From the NCBI RefSeq assembly GCF_020509005.1, contig NC_063018.1:3844001-3908000 (forward strand): DNA of 64,000 nucleotides, in the 5' to 3' direction. Positions 10,242 through 20,460 of the stretch are shown one piece after another. The position numbers were made by a program, and so were the translations under genes. Numbering within the stretch: position 1 is the stretch's first letter; each line of letters begins with the position of its first letter. A model generated the notes under the pieces. The model searched no databases. It had not been told where the DNA came from and worked only from the letters and a program-made list of their open reading frames with translations. This DNA comes from Fulvia fulva (lineage: Eukaryota; Ascomycota; Dothideomycetes; Mycosphaerellales; Mycosphaerellaceae).

Positions 10242-12374
10242 TCACTTCGGGCCAGCAGAATCCACCCTCTCAATCGGTGGATAGTCCGCCCTCGCAATCG
10301 GCTCACCAATGCCACTGATCCCCAAGTCCTTCGCAATAATATCAGCAGCCTTCTCACCGACCAGCAACGCAGTGTTGTTAGTATTGGCCCCAACATTTCC
10401 AGGACAGATCGAAAGATCTGCGAGTTTCAATCCCTGTGTGCCATACACGTTCAGGTCGGCATCTACGACTCCGCCCTTTTCCTTGGGCGCCATGCGACAT
10501 GTTCCGATTGAGTGCCACGTCGTGTTCACATGATCCCGCACGAACTTCTCGATGATCTTGTCATCCTCCGCCGAGTATTTGATCTCAGGCAAGTTATTCC
10601 GGTCTTCCTGAGATTTGAACGTCGCAACAGCGCCATCCTGGATCGCAGCCGCGGAGCTGGCGGGGAAGGGTGGGTGGCCCATTGCCAACTCTCCTCTGTA
10701 GGCGTCAGTGCGTCGGTACACCTCACGCTGCTTCTTGTAGGCCCAGATCTGCTTCTGAACATCGGCCTCGGCCTTGAAGAAGCCTGTGTTGAAGGATGCG
10801 GGATCCGCAACGGATTTGGACTTGATGTGGATGTCACCTCTTGAGTAAGGGTATGCGGTGTAGGCGCCCATGGTGCAGTACTGGGTTGTTGAGCCGTCCT
10901 CGTTTGCTGGAAGAAGCTTGTGGTCACCAAGGAAAGCAGAGACGACGCCGACAAGCATGACTGGACGAGTTGGGCGGTTCTTAAAGTCGGCGTCCCAATG
11001 CTCTTTGAATTGGGGACCCATGGCCTCGATCTCCTCGTCGGTGGGGCGGATCTTGGAGGAAATGTCGATGGCGTTCCAGCCCATGATTGGGTCTTTGTTT
11101 GCAACAGCTTCGCCGAAGTCTTTGCGGCCGCTGAGGAAGGAGTCCAGAGTATCCTCAGGCTTGAGTGAGGTCTTGTAAGGGTAGAGAATGAGGTGGTGGT
11201 CTTGGTAATTCTCGCCGACGTCTGGGATGTCCGAGACTACGGGAATGTCGAGCTTGGAGAGGATGTCCTTGTTACCGACGCCAGATCGCTCAAGAACAGA
11301 CGGGGTACCCAAGGCTCCCGACGAGACGACTACAAGTCTCTTCGCCTTTACTGAGAGAGGCGCGCCGCTACCATCGATATACTCAACTCCAGTGGCCTTG
11401 TTGCCCTCAAAGAGTACACGCTGGACTTTGCTGTTAACCAGGAGGTGCAAGTTCGGGTACTGTCCAGATTGCATCAAGGGGTGGACGTATGTGTGTGCCG
11501 CGTCCTGGCGCTTTCCGTCGGGAGAAATGTACTTGGACCATTTCTGCAAGTACGTTAGCTGTCTGGCCTGAATATGACGAGATGCAACCTACGGAGAAAA
11601 CGCCAACACCTCTCATGCCACGGAGGTCTTTGTTGAGGTCGTTAGCATCAGCAACGACCTCATGCCCAGTAGCTTCAGATGCCCTCAAAACATCCTCGGC
11701 CGCTTCGTGTCGGAAGTAAGAACCATTTGACACGTTGACGGGGCCTTCGTGTCCGTGCAGAGACTGATCGATCGACTCGTCTGTAAGGTGGTAGGTTTCG
11801 AGCTACATGGATGGATCAACATGGTCTCTCCAAGGTGCAGCGTGTGATCATACTCTCTTCAGTAAAGGTAGGAGATCCTTTGAGCTCCATCCCTTGGTCG
11901 CCCAGTCGTCAAAGTCCTCGCCCTGAGCACGAGTGTACATCCTGGACATATTAGCGGACGGTCTATGGGTACGACAACATGTCTCAAACATCGATTGTGC
12001 CATGAGCTACTCACATGAAGTTGATCGAGCTTCCTCCTCCAAGGATTCCACCACATGGAACAATAGCCTTGCGGCCATTCAATGCCTTCTCTTCATTCGC
12101 CTCGTAGAACAGCGCTGTCTTGGAGCCTGGAGCCAGGTGGACCAGGTACATCCCCGGGTTGACAACAGTCGGATCATTGTAGTTGTTCTTGCCTTGCTCT
12201 ACAAGAAGGATCGAGAGGTTCGGGTCTGCTCTTGCGAGACGACCAGCTGCGACGCAAGCTGCTGTGCCACCGCTGCGAGATCGTTAGCCTGCGTAGTCAA
12301 GGACATGCTTGGTACCATGAAGCTTGCCCTGCGAAGATAACATCATATTCGCGACCTTCAACGTGAGTAGTCAT
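10242..12374 (-). CDS. AOX: Alcohol (methanol) oxidase, GMC family
   Basis: Five exons, read 12328-12374, 12015-12272, 11854-11941, 11593-11802 and 10242-11543, give 634 residues. Introns are 55, 73, 51 and 49 nt; the first is GC-AG (see findings), the rest GT-AG. The N-terminal dinucleotide fold 'DVIFAGGGTAACVAAGRL' binds FAD. The GMC signature follows at 'GGILGGGSSINFMMYTRAQG' and the second signature at 'SSGALGTPSVLERSGVG'. The catalytic His lies in 'TTWHSIGTCRM', and 'CPGNVGANTNNTALLVGEKAA' carries the second active-site residue. Block by block it matches yeast peroxisomal alcohol oxidase (oxidation of methanol or other short alcohols with O2 to aldehyde and H2O2). The C-terminus is SAGPK, not a peroxisomal PTS1 tripeptide, so its location is uncertain. 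In plant-associated fungi such enzymes may consume methanol released from pectin; that is inference here. Confidence 0.9.
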
Positions 12375-12861
12375 CTTGATTTGCTGCTTGTAGCCTGATT
12401 ACTGATTCTCGAGCAGGAGAGGAAAGACCCGAGAACCAGGATGTAGGTGTAGACGAACAGCCTTTATGTGTTGTAGATCGAGGGACTGCATAAAGACTGG
12501 ATTGCAGGCATGCCATCTCTCGTTCCGGCAGGCCGTTCGGCAATAGCACAGCCTCTTGACCAGTCGGATCGTCTTCTGCATCAGAGGCCAGGCATATCAC
12601 ATGCCGGACCCTGATGGCCACTTATCGAAACAAGATATACTTTGTACGACCCCGCCTTTTGGCATATCAGAACGCGGGGTGCCACGGGACTGGCGCTCTA
12701 GGACTTCATTCGGCGAGGGCCTCGTGGCCTGGTCGGTCATGTTTCGGAGAACGGCATATTCTAGTCTGCTGTCTCTCTGCCTATCTGCCTGCCTGTTCGT
12801 TTGCATAGCTCTTGACACTCTCAACCGGACACGGACTTTTCGACCGCGATATATTCATCGT
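12375..12861. other. Intergenic gap
   Basis: About 490 bases between the alcohol oxidase start and the 3' end of the repeat-protein gene. It must hold the AOX promoter. No TATA box or repeat was clearly seen. Confidence 0.35.
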
Positions 12862-14325
12862 TCATGGGAAGCTTGGGAAGCCGGCTGGAGCGCCTGGTCC
12901 CTTGAAGCTATTGCCGCTCCCAATGTTGTTCTTATTTCCATTGTCATTGCCGTTGCCGTCGAAGTTCCCTAGCTGTAGTATCAGAACTGGAGGCCATGTC
13001 CGAGAATTTTTGAGATTTCTCCGTACTCACCATTGCCCTGTGCCTCACGTGGAGTGAACGTGTTACCGCTGCCGACGTTGTTGTTGCGGCCGTCGTTGAG
13101 GTCGTTGCCGTCTAGGTTGCCTGCCTCCTGTCAGTACGAGAGACCGTGGTCGGGAAGGACTCTACATACCGTTCAGCTGGGCATCACGAGGAGCATTGCC
13201 CTTGTTTCCTGAGCCGATGTTGTTACCTCCAAGGTTCCCTATAAGGTTGCCGTCGAGGTTCCCTGCGAATGTCAGCTGCTGTATGTGGTATACTTCTGGT
13301 CAAATCGAAAATTCTGGGACCGGGGGGGGGGGGGGTTCTCCTCTCCTCTCCCCATTCTAGGACACGTACCGTTGCCTTGGCGCTTGCCAAAGCTGTTTCC
13401 CGAGCCTACATTGTTGCCCACGAGGTTGTTCAGAAGGTTTCCATCGAGGTTTCCTAGGGGAGTCAGCGAAAGGCGAGGGACTGAGTGAACGGAAATCTTT
13501 ACATACCATTGCCCTGAGCATCACGCAGAGAGAAAGTATTTCCGCTGCCGATATTGTTTCCATTGAGGTTGTTCAAAAGGTTCCCATTGCCTGCATGCGT
13601 CAGCTTCGAGGCCAGAATGAAAATTTGTATCAGCACACACCATTGCCGTTCAACTGGCGCTTTCCAAAATTGTTACCCGAGCCAATGTTGTTCATGCCGC
13701 CGTTGTTGAGGAGGTTGCCATCTCCTTGGAACTGTTAGCCACTGCTATATTGGAGCAGATTTGGGCGCTCGCGATCGCCGATGTTGAGGATTAGGGACGC
13801 ATAACAGGATGACTGACCGTTGCCATTGAGCTGACGCCTTCCGAAGCTATTTCCCGGGCCAATATTGTTGTTATTCAAATTGTCGTTCAGGTTTCCATCC
13901 CCTGTGAATAGTCAGTGCTGCGTAAGCAAAACAGATCCCGTCTGGCCACGCAGTCCTAAGGTTCCAGCCGGGCGACCGCTTTCGATATCATGATGTGAAG
14001 CGATCACTATAGGCTGAGCCACGTCGTAGACCTCCGGCGATGACTCGCTGACGGACGATGAGGATAGCAGAGGATGGATCGAAGCGATACTCACCATTTC
14101 CATCTCCGAAGGCTGGTGCTCCTGGGAACTGGCGCTTTCCAAAGTTATTGTTCGAGCCGCCGTTGTTTCCATTGAGATTTCCAATGAGGTTCCCCTGCAA
14201 CGACGTCAGCACGGTCTAAGCAAACAAACGGTCGCCATGTGTACGTCAAGGTTGCCATTCCCCTGAGCAGTTGGGAGGGCGACAACGGAGCCAATGATGG
14301 CAGCGGTGATGAGAGCGAAACGCAT
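12862..14325 (-). CDS. Secreted Asn/Gly-rich repeat protein, one repeat per exon, Kex2-type sites
   Basis: Nine exons: 14245-14325, 14095-14194, 13818-13901, 13641-13724, 13507-13590, 13370-13453, 13170-13262, 13031-13120 and 12862-12968. They total 807 nt (268 residues), and all joints keep frame. Exon 1 encodes a signal peptide (MRFALITAAIIGSVVALPTA). Each of exons 2-9 encodes one ~28-35 residue repeat of the form GNLxGNLxNxxxNNIGSGNxF. Dibasic sites fall at about residues 47-48, 82-83, 110-111 (G-K/R-R-Q) and 168-169; other repeats have RDAQ or REAQ at the same place. Introns 2-8 all sit after the first base of a Gly codon (phase 1), while intron 1 is phase 0. The pattern fits a kexin-processed secreted repeat protein; the function is unknown. 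No Cys, so it is not a hydrophobin or a typical effector. Confidence 0.8.
13322..13335. repeat. G14 homopolymer inside intron 6 of the repeat-protein gene
   Basis: Fourteen consecutive G on the plus strand (C on the coding strand) lie between exon 6 and exon 7. It does not touch a splice site. Homopolymer length here is unreliable in any assembly. Confidence 0.85.
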
Positions 14326-16326
14326 ATTGATTCGAAGTAGACTGATGAAAGAGGCGATGGACTGTGTAAGTGAGTTTTGTGTTGAAGAGGCTGCTGGTCG
14401 ATGTTGATGAAGGTCGTAAACAAGTACGAGGATGTAGGCTGAACTTATAGCTAGAGACCGACCTCAGCGCTGCCTTGGTGCCCATTGAAGTGGATGGCAG
14501 TATTTGCTGGGGTGATCTTGGTGTATGGAGAGCGTTAGGCTGTATAGCTCCAACGCAGTTAGCTCAATGGCGATCATTGTGTAGAATTGGCACGATTCTA
14601 TGAGCTCACTGTTGGCGGCGGCATATCCCAGAGCGCTAGGTGTTGAGCCTAGGTTGGTCTGCACATACGGTGCTGCGTGTAGCCGCTACGTCGACGAGTG
14701 CAGTCGGTTACAGTTGAGGTCGCCGACCTCCATGCTCCTCAATCGCCTATAGCCTGCTTGAGAACACCAATACTGCGCTGGTCCTTCTGTACCACGACTT
14801 GCCGACAAGACCTTTCACGGAAAGTGCTGAGCCGTGCCGTCGATCAACAGCTTGCAGCCTTTCTGTCAACGGCCTCGATGTGAACAGACACATCGGACCA
14901 CGCCGTAGGCTTCAATGGCGCGCAAACCCGCGTGGGGTACCCCTGGAGATGGTTCGATCTTGCGCTTGAAGGAGTTGAGCTCAGCGCCTTGCACACGTGT
15001 GACGAGCTCATGCCGCGGTCTGGAGCTGACTTTTCAACAGGTTCGTTGTACACCTGGTCTGGATGGACCTTCGAAAGTCAACTTAGCTCGTTTGGACTAA
15101 ATGGCTGTCCGCCTATTGACCTTGGCAACGGCATCGTCATACCGTCAAGCCGTGTCGTCTGTCTATAGCGGCAAGGCCCGTCATGACAGCTACAAGCCAG
15201 GGCAAGCGTCATGGCAAGGCGTCCAAGCCTGCAGTCAAAGACGCATGGAGATCTTATCTAAGCCGCGATCCGAACTGTAGGTCATCCATGGGCGTGCAGA
15301 CTTGATGCTCTACCCGAACTTGAGGCCTGATGGAGCACCGCATGGCATTGCTGCGGCCAAAAAGTGATGGACGAGACCTCGGTGATCAAGATAATGCATC
15401 GTAGTGCTGATCAGTGTGGTCGGTTCGGTGAGATCTTCCCGTCAGTGCTTGAAGGTTGCTGTTGTCTGGTGTGAAGCTTGATCCTCGGAACCTGCCGATC
15501 ACGCGCTTCTGCAGTGTGCAAGAACACATTATTAGGAATCTCTCGAGCTTCACGTAATTCATACCTTCACTTGAGTTTGTGAAAGTAGCTCATTAGAGAA
15601 TTGGGTTTATTCTTAATAGAGCTGCCAGAGGTCTGGACGAGTTATATCCAGCTCCTTGCAACAAGCGCGTGGGTTGCGGTCCAGCACAGAACCATAGCGG
15701 TAGTACGAGCTTGTTGCTGTCTTGCTTTCCTAGTGCCAACAGCTTTGGCCGGGCCTGCAAATCCCTCAAAGTTGTGCCAAGATTGCAACAGTTGGCGGTC
15801 GAACGGCTACCGTAGTGATGTTCGCACAGTCAATTGACTTTGAGCGCATAGGAAAAGTTGGGTTGCGTCGAAAGCTGAAGACGACTTTCCCTGGTGTGCA
15901 TGAGGCCCAGTCTGTATCGTGCCTCGTGCCTGGGAAGCTCCTTCGGCGCCACCTGTCTGTTTTCCAGATGATGTCGATGTTGGCAGTTTGCCAGCAGTTG
16001 AGCTCTCGATAAGTTGTTCTCCATGGGTCGCTGTGCGTATCTTCTTGGACGTCTACTTGGCATCACCGCACGCGGATCGTGTGAAGACAGACATCTGCTT
16101 TCACGCCAGATTATCGCGTGGATAACAGGATTGGACGAGTCCAGTATTCGATGCCGACAATACATCGTAGGCATATGCATAAACAGGCGTGCTCCAACAT
16201 GCCGAATCCTCGGAAGAAAGCCGGGTCAAAGCCTTTGCTTTGACAAAGAACACATCAGCTTGTGTTTCAGAACTAAACAGCCCCGAAGCACAATCACCGC
16301 AAACGTGCGACTCAGACCAGGTCCTC
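14326..16326. other. Long intergenic region
   Basis: About 2.0 kb between divergent genes. It holds the promoters of the repeat-protein gene (minus) and the SnoaL-like gene (plus). The frame just upstream of 16327 is open back to ~16189 without an ATG. Short open frames elsewhere have no domain support. No repeat or RNA gene was recognised. Confidence 0.4.
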
Positions 16327-16830
16327 ATGTGCTCGATATCGGCAGAAGGAGAAGCTTGCACGACGTCTGAAAGTCCCAAGGAGACGGACGACCTCATAAA
16401 GGTCCGCACGAAAGCCCTCACCATCAACTATGCCCTCAACACAAGAGACTTTGGCTTGCTATCGGATTGTCTCAGCGAGAATTTCGTCGGGCATTGGGCC
16501 TTCTTTCCCGATACAGCGTTGGACAAAGACAGCTTCATCGACTCAATTCGTCACAATGCTGAGCAATATCCCAATTGGCAGTGCAAGGCCATCGACATAT
16601 ACCTGCATGGTAAAGGGAAATCTCGCCAAGGTCTGCCAGAATGGATCAGCATGATGGTGGACTGCCAGCAGACTGGGGTGCCTGATGGAATCGTCAGGAA
16701 GACCTTCATGTTGCTGGAGTTTCGGCGACCAGAGACGGAAGGTGCTGTTGCAGGGAGCGGAGCTGAGTGGCTGTGCACGAGCTTGAAAGCCACGCAAGGG
16801 TTGGTTGCAGGAGATGTGTGGTTCATCTAA
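16327..16830 (+). CDS. SnoaL/NTF2-like fold protein
   Basis: A single-exon frame of 167 residues from the first in-frame ATG. After ~25 variable residues, 'TKALTINYALNTRDFGLLSDCLSE' gives the N-terminal helices of a SnoaL-like/NTF2-like cone fold. 'FVGHWAFFPDTALDKDSFIDSI' then follows, with beta strands to the end. Such proteins are small cyclases, isomerases or ligand-binding pockets, often near secondary-metabolism enzymes. No catalytic residues can be assigned. An upstream exon is possible because the frame stays open upstream of the ATG. Confidence 0.6.
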   Translation: MCSISAEGEACTTSESPKETDDLIKVRTKALTINYALNTRDFGLLSDCLSENFVGHWAFFPDTALDKDSFIDSIRHNAEQYPNWQCKAIDIYLHGKGKSRQGLPEWISMMVDCQQTGVPDGIVRKTFMLLEFRRPETEGAVAGSGAEWLCTSLKATQGLVAGDVWFI

Positions 16831-16996
16831 GCGGTTGGCGGTGGTCAAGATGATGGATGACAGAAGCTCGGACGGAGTCGACCGAAACAGGGTTGCTTCA
16901 ATGATTCCCGTAGAACACTGTCTGCTCGTAGCAAGGTCCATCGTGACTCGGTGGCAGAGTGCCTTGTAGGTTGGCGTAATATATCAACGGACAGCC

Positions 16997-17797
16997 TTAT
17001 ACGTGTCCCCAAACGCTGGCTCTCAGATCTTTGTCCAGTGCAGTCTCGATGTGCTTGCCGGCAGCCTTCTGCTTTGCTTTGAGCCTCTTCTCCGTCTTCA
17101 TGAACTCTCTGATACCGACAGGAATGCCAGCCAGAGGATCAGCGACATCTTCCGGGGCCTTGCTCGTTTCCGGCTGGGGAGGAGCCGCCCAATTGGTTTC
17201 GCTCCCTCCTCCATCATCGTCCATACTGATAGCCACATGACTGGGCGTCCCAGCTTCTTGCGCCATCATGCCTGTAGCCTGACCTGTCGTGCGTTGGTCC
17301 ATCATCTTCTGGTTCGCCTCGTTCCTCTTAGCCAAATACTCCTCCATCTCCTCTCTATAGAGCTCCCACACACAGTTTACACATCCTGACATGCAGCAGT
17401 TGTCCGGCTCCTCAGGCTTGGGTGGTACGAGTACGCCCGCAATCATCTGGCTTTTACTCTCAAGCTCCTTCTGCCTTTCCTCTGGTCCTGCCAGTCGTGA
17501 TCCGAAGACAAGTCTTGCTTTGGCCAGAGTCTCCTCTCTGGTCGTCATAGGGAGGTTCTCAGGTGGCGAAGGTTCTGGCTGTGTCCTAGTAGCAGGCTGG
17601 ACCTTATGTAAGGGTGCATCGAGCATATCGGCGACATAGCCGGTGAAGCCTTCAGATTGCTCATCTGGACCTTGCTCCTCCCTACGCCTTGAAGTGCCGC
17701 TGAGATGCCGTGATTGCTGCCATCGTGCCCATTGGTGACCAGCAGGAAGTGTCCATCGTCGGGAGGGTTTTCCAAGAGCGCGAAGCACAGGTCGCAT
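16997..17797 (-). CDS. Oxidoreductase-like (OXLD-type) mitochondrial protein
   Basis: A single exon of 266 residues. The N-terminus is Arg-rich and acid-free (LRALGKPSRRWTLPAGHQW), consistent with a mitochondrial targeting peptide. The centre holds 'KPEEPDNCCMSGCVNCVWEL', the four-Cys core (CCxxGCxxCVW) of the oxidoreductase-like domain found in OXLD1-type proteins. It is followed by a helix 'YREEMEEYLAKRNEA' and, near the C-terminus, the conserved 'GIPVGIREFMKTEKRLKAK'. The four Cys may bind metal or be redox-active; the biochemical role of the family is not established. Confidence 0.8.
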   Translation of the reverse strand: MRPVLRALGKPSRRWTLPAGHQWARWQQSRHLSGTSRRREEQGPDEQSEGFTGYVADMLDAPLHKVQPATRTQPEPSPPENLPMTTREETLAKARLVFGSRLAGPEERQKELESKSQMIAGVLVPPKPEEPDNCCMSGCVNCVWELYREEMEEYLAKRNEANQKMMDQRTTGQATGMMAQEAGTPSHVAISMDDDGGGSETNWAAPPQPETSKAPEDVADPLAGIPVGIREFMKTEKRLKAKQKAAGKHIETALDKDLRASVWGHV

Positions 17798-18367
17798 CGT
17801 TGTACAGTGTCGAAGAGGCGAATGCCTATCTTTGATGTTTCATAACGCCCGGAATCTGCGATGACGTAGGACCCGAGCCTCGGGCCGATGCGTGGCGTGA
17901 CAGGGATCTGCTGTCACCTGTACGGCATCCATCGCTACTTCTCCTTTCACACACACCACGCTGCCCATCATCCTACAAAAACGCGTATACCATACGTGGG
18001 ATACTCATCGATAATCGACATTCCACCATCTGAGATGATGGCAAGGCTATCGGCTGAGACTATGGACTCAATGGCAGCGAACACGGACTACTGCTCGTAC
18101 GGTTGGACACGGTATTGCAACACCTTGTGATGCGTACTCGGGGATGGCATAACAGACAATGGATTGAATCAATTCTGTGAATCAATCCGCGCGATCCGAC
18201 CAATAGGTGGTCTCCTGGGTGGTCGATTCGAGCAGGATATCGGCCCAGCATGTGATTGGAGATGGAACGTTTGCTCCTGCCTCACTTCCACAAAACACAT
18301 CCGCGCTCACGGCATCTCCAACAAGTCCAGCAACCATTCTACTACTCAACGCATATACATCACCACG
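17798..18367. other. Intergenic gap between divergent genes
   Basis: About 570 bases shared as promoter by the OXLD-type gene (minus) and the FAD oxidase gene (plus). The frame upstream of 18368 is open back to 18164 but reads as leader. Nothing else was seen. Confidence 0.35.
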
Positions 18368-20093
18368 ATGGCAAACGGCAAGTCCAATATGCTACGCATG
18401 CTCTTTTGCTTCGTGCACCTGCTACTTTTCGCCAGAGTTCAGGCTGTCACCAACACCACACTCTCATGCTGTGCACAGCTCCACCGTCAACTCCCTCAAA
18501 AGCTCTTCGCGTACAATGATCACATGATCCCGCGGTGGTCAAAGACCGCCGACCTCACTCCAAGGTGCTCCTTCTTTCCGACAGATGCAGAAGAAGTGTC
18601 AGTGGCGCTTCGCATCTTGGCCAACTCAGCATGTCCATTTTCGATCAAGTCGGGTGGTCACTCGCCATGGCCCGGCATGAACAGTATCGACGATGGAGTT
18701 GCTCTCGATCTGGGCTGGATCAACCAGACGACGCTGGCGAACGACCGCTCGCATGTTGTGCTGGGTGCAGGAGGAACGTGGGGAAATGCGTACGCAAAGC
18801 TGGAGCCATATGGAGGTAGGTGTTCCGTGTCATGCGAAGCATGCATTCTCATTCAGCCTCGTAAACTTTGCTAACTCGAAGCAGTGCTGTTCCCAGGGGG
18901 CCGCGCCAGTGAAGTTGGGATTGGAGGGCTCACACTCGGTGGAGGCTACTCCTGGACTACACCGCGCACTGGCTTCGTTGCGGACAACGTGATCAGCTAT
19001 GAGGTGCGTATGTCATGCGGCTTCGAGGTGCGCATCACAGATAGCGATCCTACTGACACATAGCTGTTCAGATTGTCTTAGCCACTGGCAGCATTGTCAT
19101 TGCCAACGCGACTTCCAACGACGATCTGTTCATGGCACTAAAGGGCGGTGGCAACAACTTCGGCGTTCTGACGCGCATTTGGCTCCAATGCTTCGAAAAT
19201 CACGCTCTCTGGGGTGGCGTTGCTGCTGTGGATGTCACGTAGGGTGCTGAAGGCGCATACACAAACACCGAAAGAGCACTTGATGCAATCAATCAATTCA
19301 CGACACACAATCACGGAGATTGTAATGCTGCTGTTGCCGTACAGTTCAATTTTAATGGCTCAGACCACAGGCGAACCATCGGCAGCTTCCTTGTCAATAC
19401 CGCGAGCGATCACGAGTCTACTCTACATCGGCCATTCATGGACATGAGTCCACGGCTACGGAACACGCTCAAGAAGAAGACTATGGCTGAGCTCAGCGAG
19501 GAGCTGTCGGCGGCATGGCCAGTAGGGCAGAGGTATGCATGATGACTGGTACACATGTAACGAGCCTACGTAGTGCTAACATGACTAGGTATCTCACCAC
19601 CTCAGTGGGCATCATCAACGACCGTGAAATGCTTCAAAACGTCCAACTGTCGATGGAATCCTTCTACCGCTCGACCTCGAACGCAATCTACCCGTCGACA
19701 TTCCAGTGCACTTTCGTCTACGAACCGCTTCCTCACTTCTACACCGCGCAAGGCGAGCTGCAGAGTGGCAACATGCTCGGTCTGAACAACACCAGCGACG
19801 ACTACGTCATCGTCCTACTCCAACCCCGCTGGGAAGATGCGAACGTCGACCTGACTATGTATCATGAGGCGGAGCAGTGGGTGAAGAACCTCCGCAACAC
19901 TTATCCGGACAAGGTCATGCCGTTGGAGTACTTGCCTTATGCTGCGCCGTGGCAGGACCCGCTGGGAAGTTATGGTGAGCAGAGTTTGGAGTTCATGCGG
20001 AAGGTCGGTGAGAAGTATGATCCGGATCGTGTCTTTCAGAAGCTCGTACCTGGGGGCTTCAAGCTCGATAAGACAGGAGGCGGTGCTGCTTGA
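18368..20093 (+). pseudogene. Secreted FAD-linked oxidase (berberine-bridge type) with an in-frame TAG
   Basis: Exons 18368-18815, 18885-19003, 19072-19532 and 19589-20093 join in frame (introns 69, 68, 56 and 56-70 nt class, all GT-AG) to 510 codons, but codon 246 is TAG (19240-19242). The N-terminus is a signal peptide (MLRMLFCFVHLLLFARVQA). The FAD-binding PCMH domain shows 'IKSGGHSPWPGMNSIDDGV', with the His that carries FAD, and 'GGLTLGGGYSWTTPRTGF'. The Cys used for a second FAD bond in bicovalent enzymes is absent. The C-terminal BBE motif is 'YDPDRVFQKLVPGGFKL'. Both halves are well preserved, so the stop is recent or an error. A single C-to-T change from CAG would explain it. If real, the product loses the substrate domain and the BBE segment. 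Confidence 0.7.
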
Positions 20094-20460
20094 ACGCAGA
20101 CACGCCTTTGAACGACGAACAGTCCTCGCATTGCAAAAGGTATTGCGGCTCACACAATTTCATAAAGATTCTTTCATTTCATTTTCATTGAGGGTGCGCA
20201 CCACTAATTGCAGTAGGTAGGCTGGCTACTATACATGAAATCACAAGATACCCAACCAAATCATCGAGGCTTTTGGGGCCCTGCCACACTACCACCGACT
20301 CCCTACCTGCCCGCCCGCCCGCCCGCCCTTACCATGTTCCACTCCCATATGCGCCCTTGTTGTCGTGTTCGTATTCCGAATGAGTCTGGCAGTTTGCGCT
20401 GAACGCACTCATCGCTGTTGTTGCCCTGCCTAATGTTGGAAGTGCAGCGATTCCGCGCAT
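20094..20460. other. Intergenic gap with a (CCCG)n run
   Basis: About 370 bases between convergent 3' ends. It includes a short microsatellite of about five CCCG units near 20306-20328. Nothing else was seen. Confidence 0.5.

Noticed and set aside
12315..12330. GT donor (GTACCA) for intron 1 of the alcohol oxidase
   Set aside because: It keeps frame but inserts three residues inside the FAD glycine motif. The GC donor gives exact family spacing.
12862..14325. Dikaritin/ustiloxin-type RiPP precursor
   Set aside because: Repeats have Kex2-like sites but no Tyr-containing core, and no UstY-like or tyrosinase gene lies nearby.
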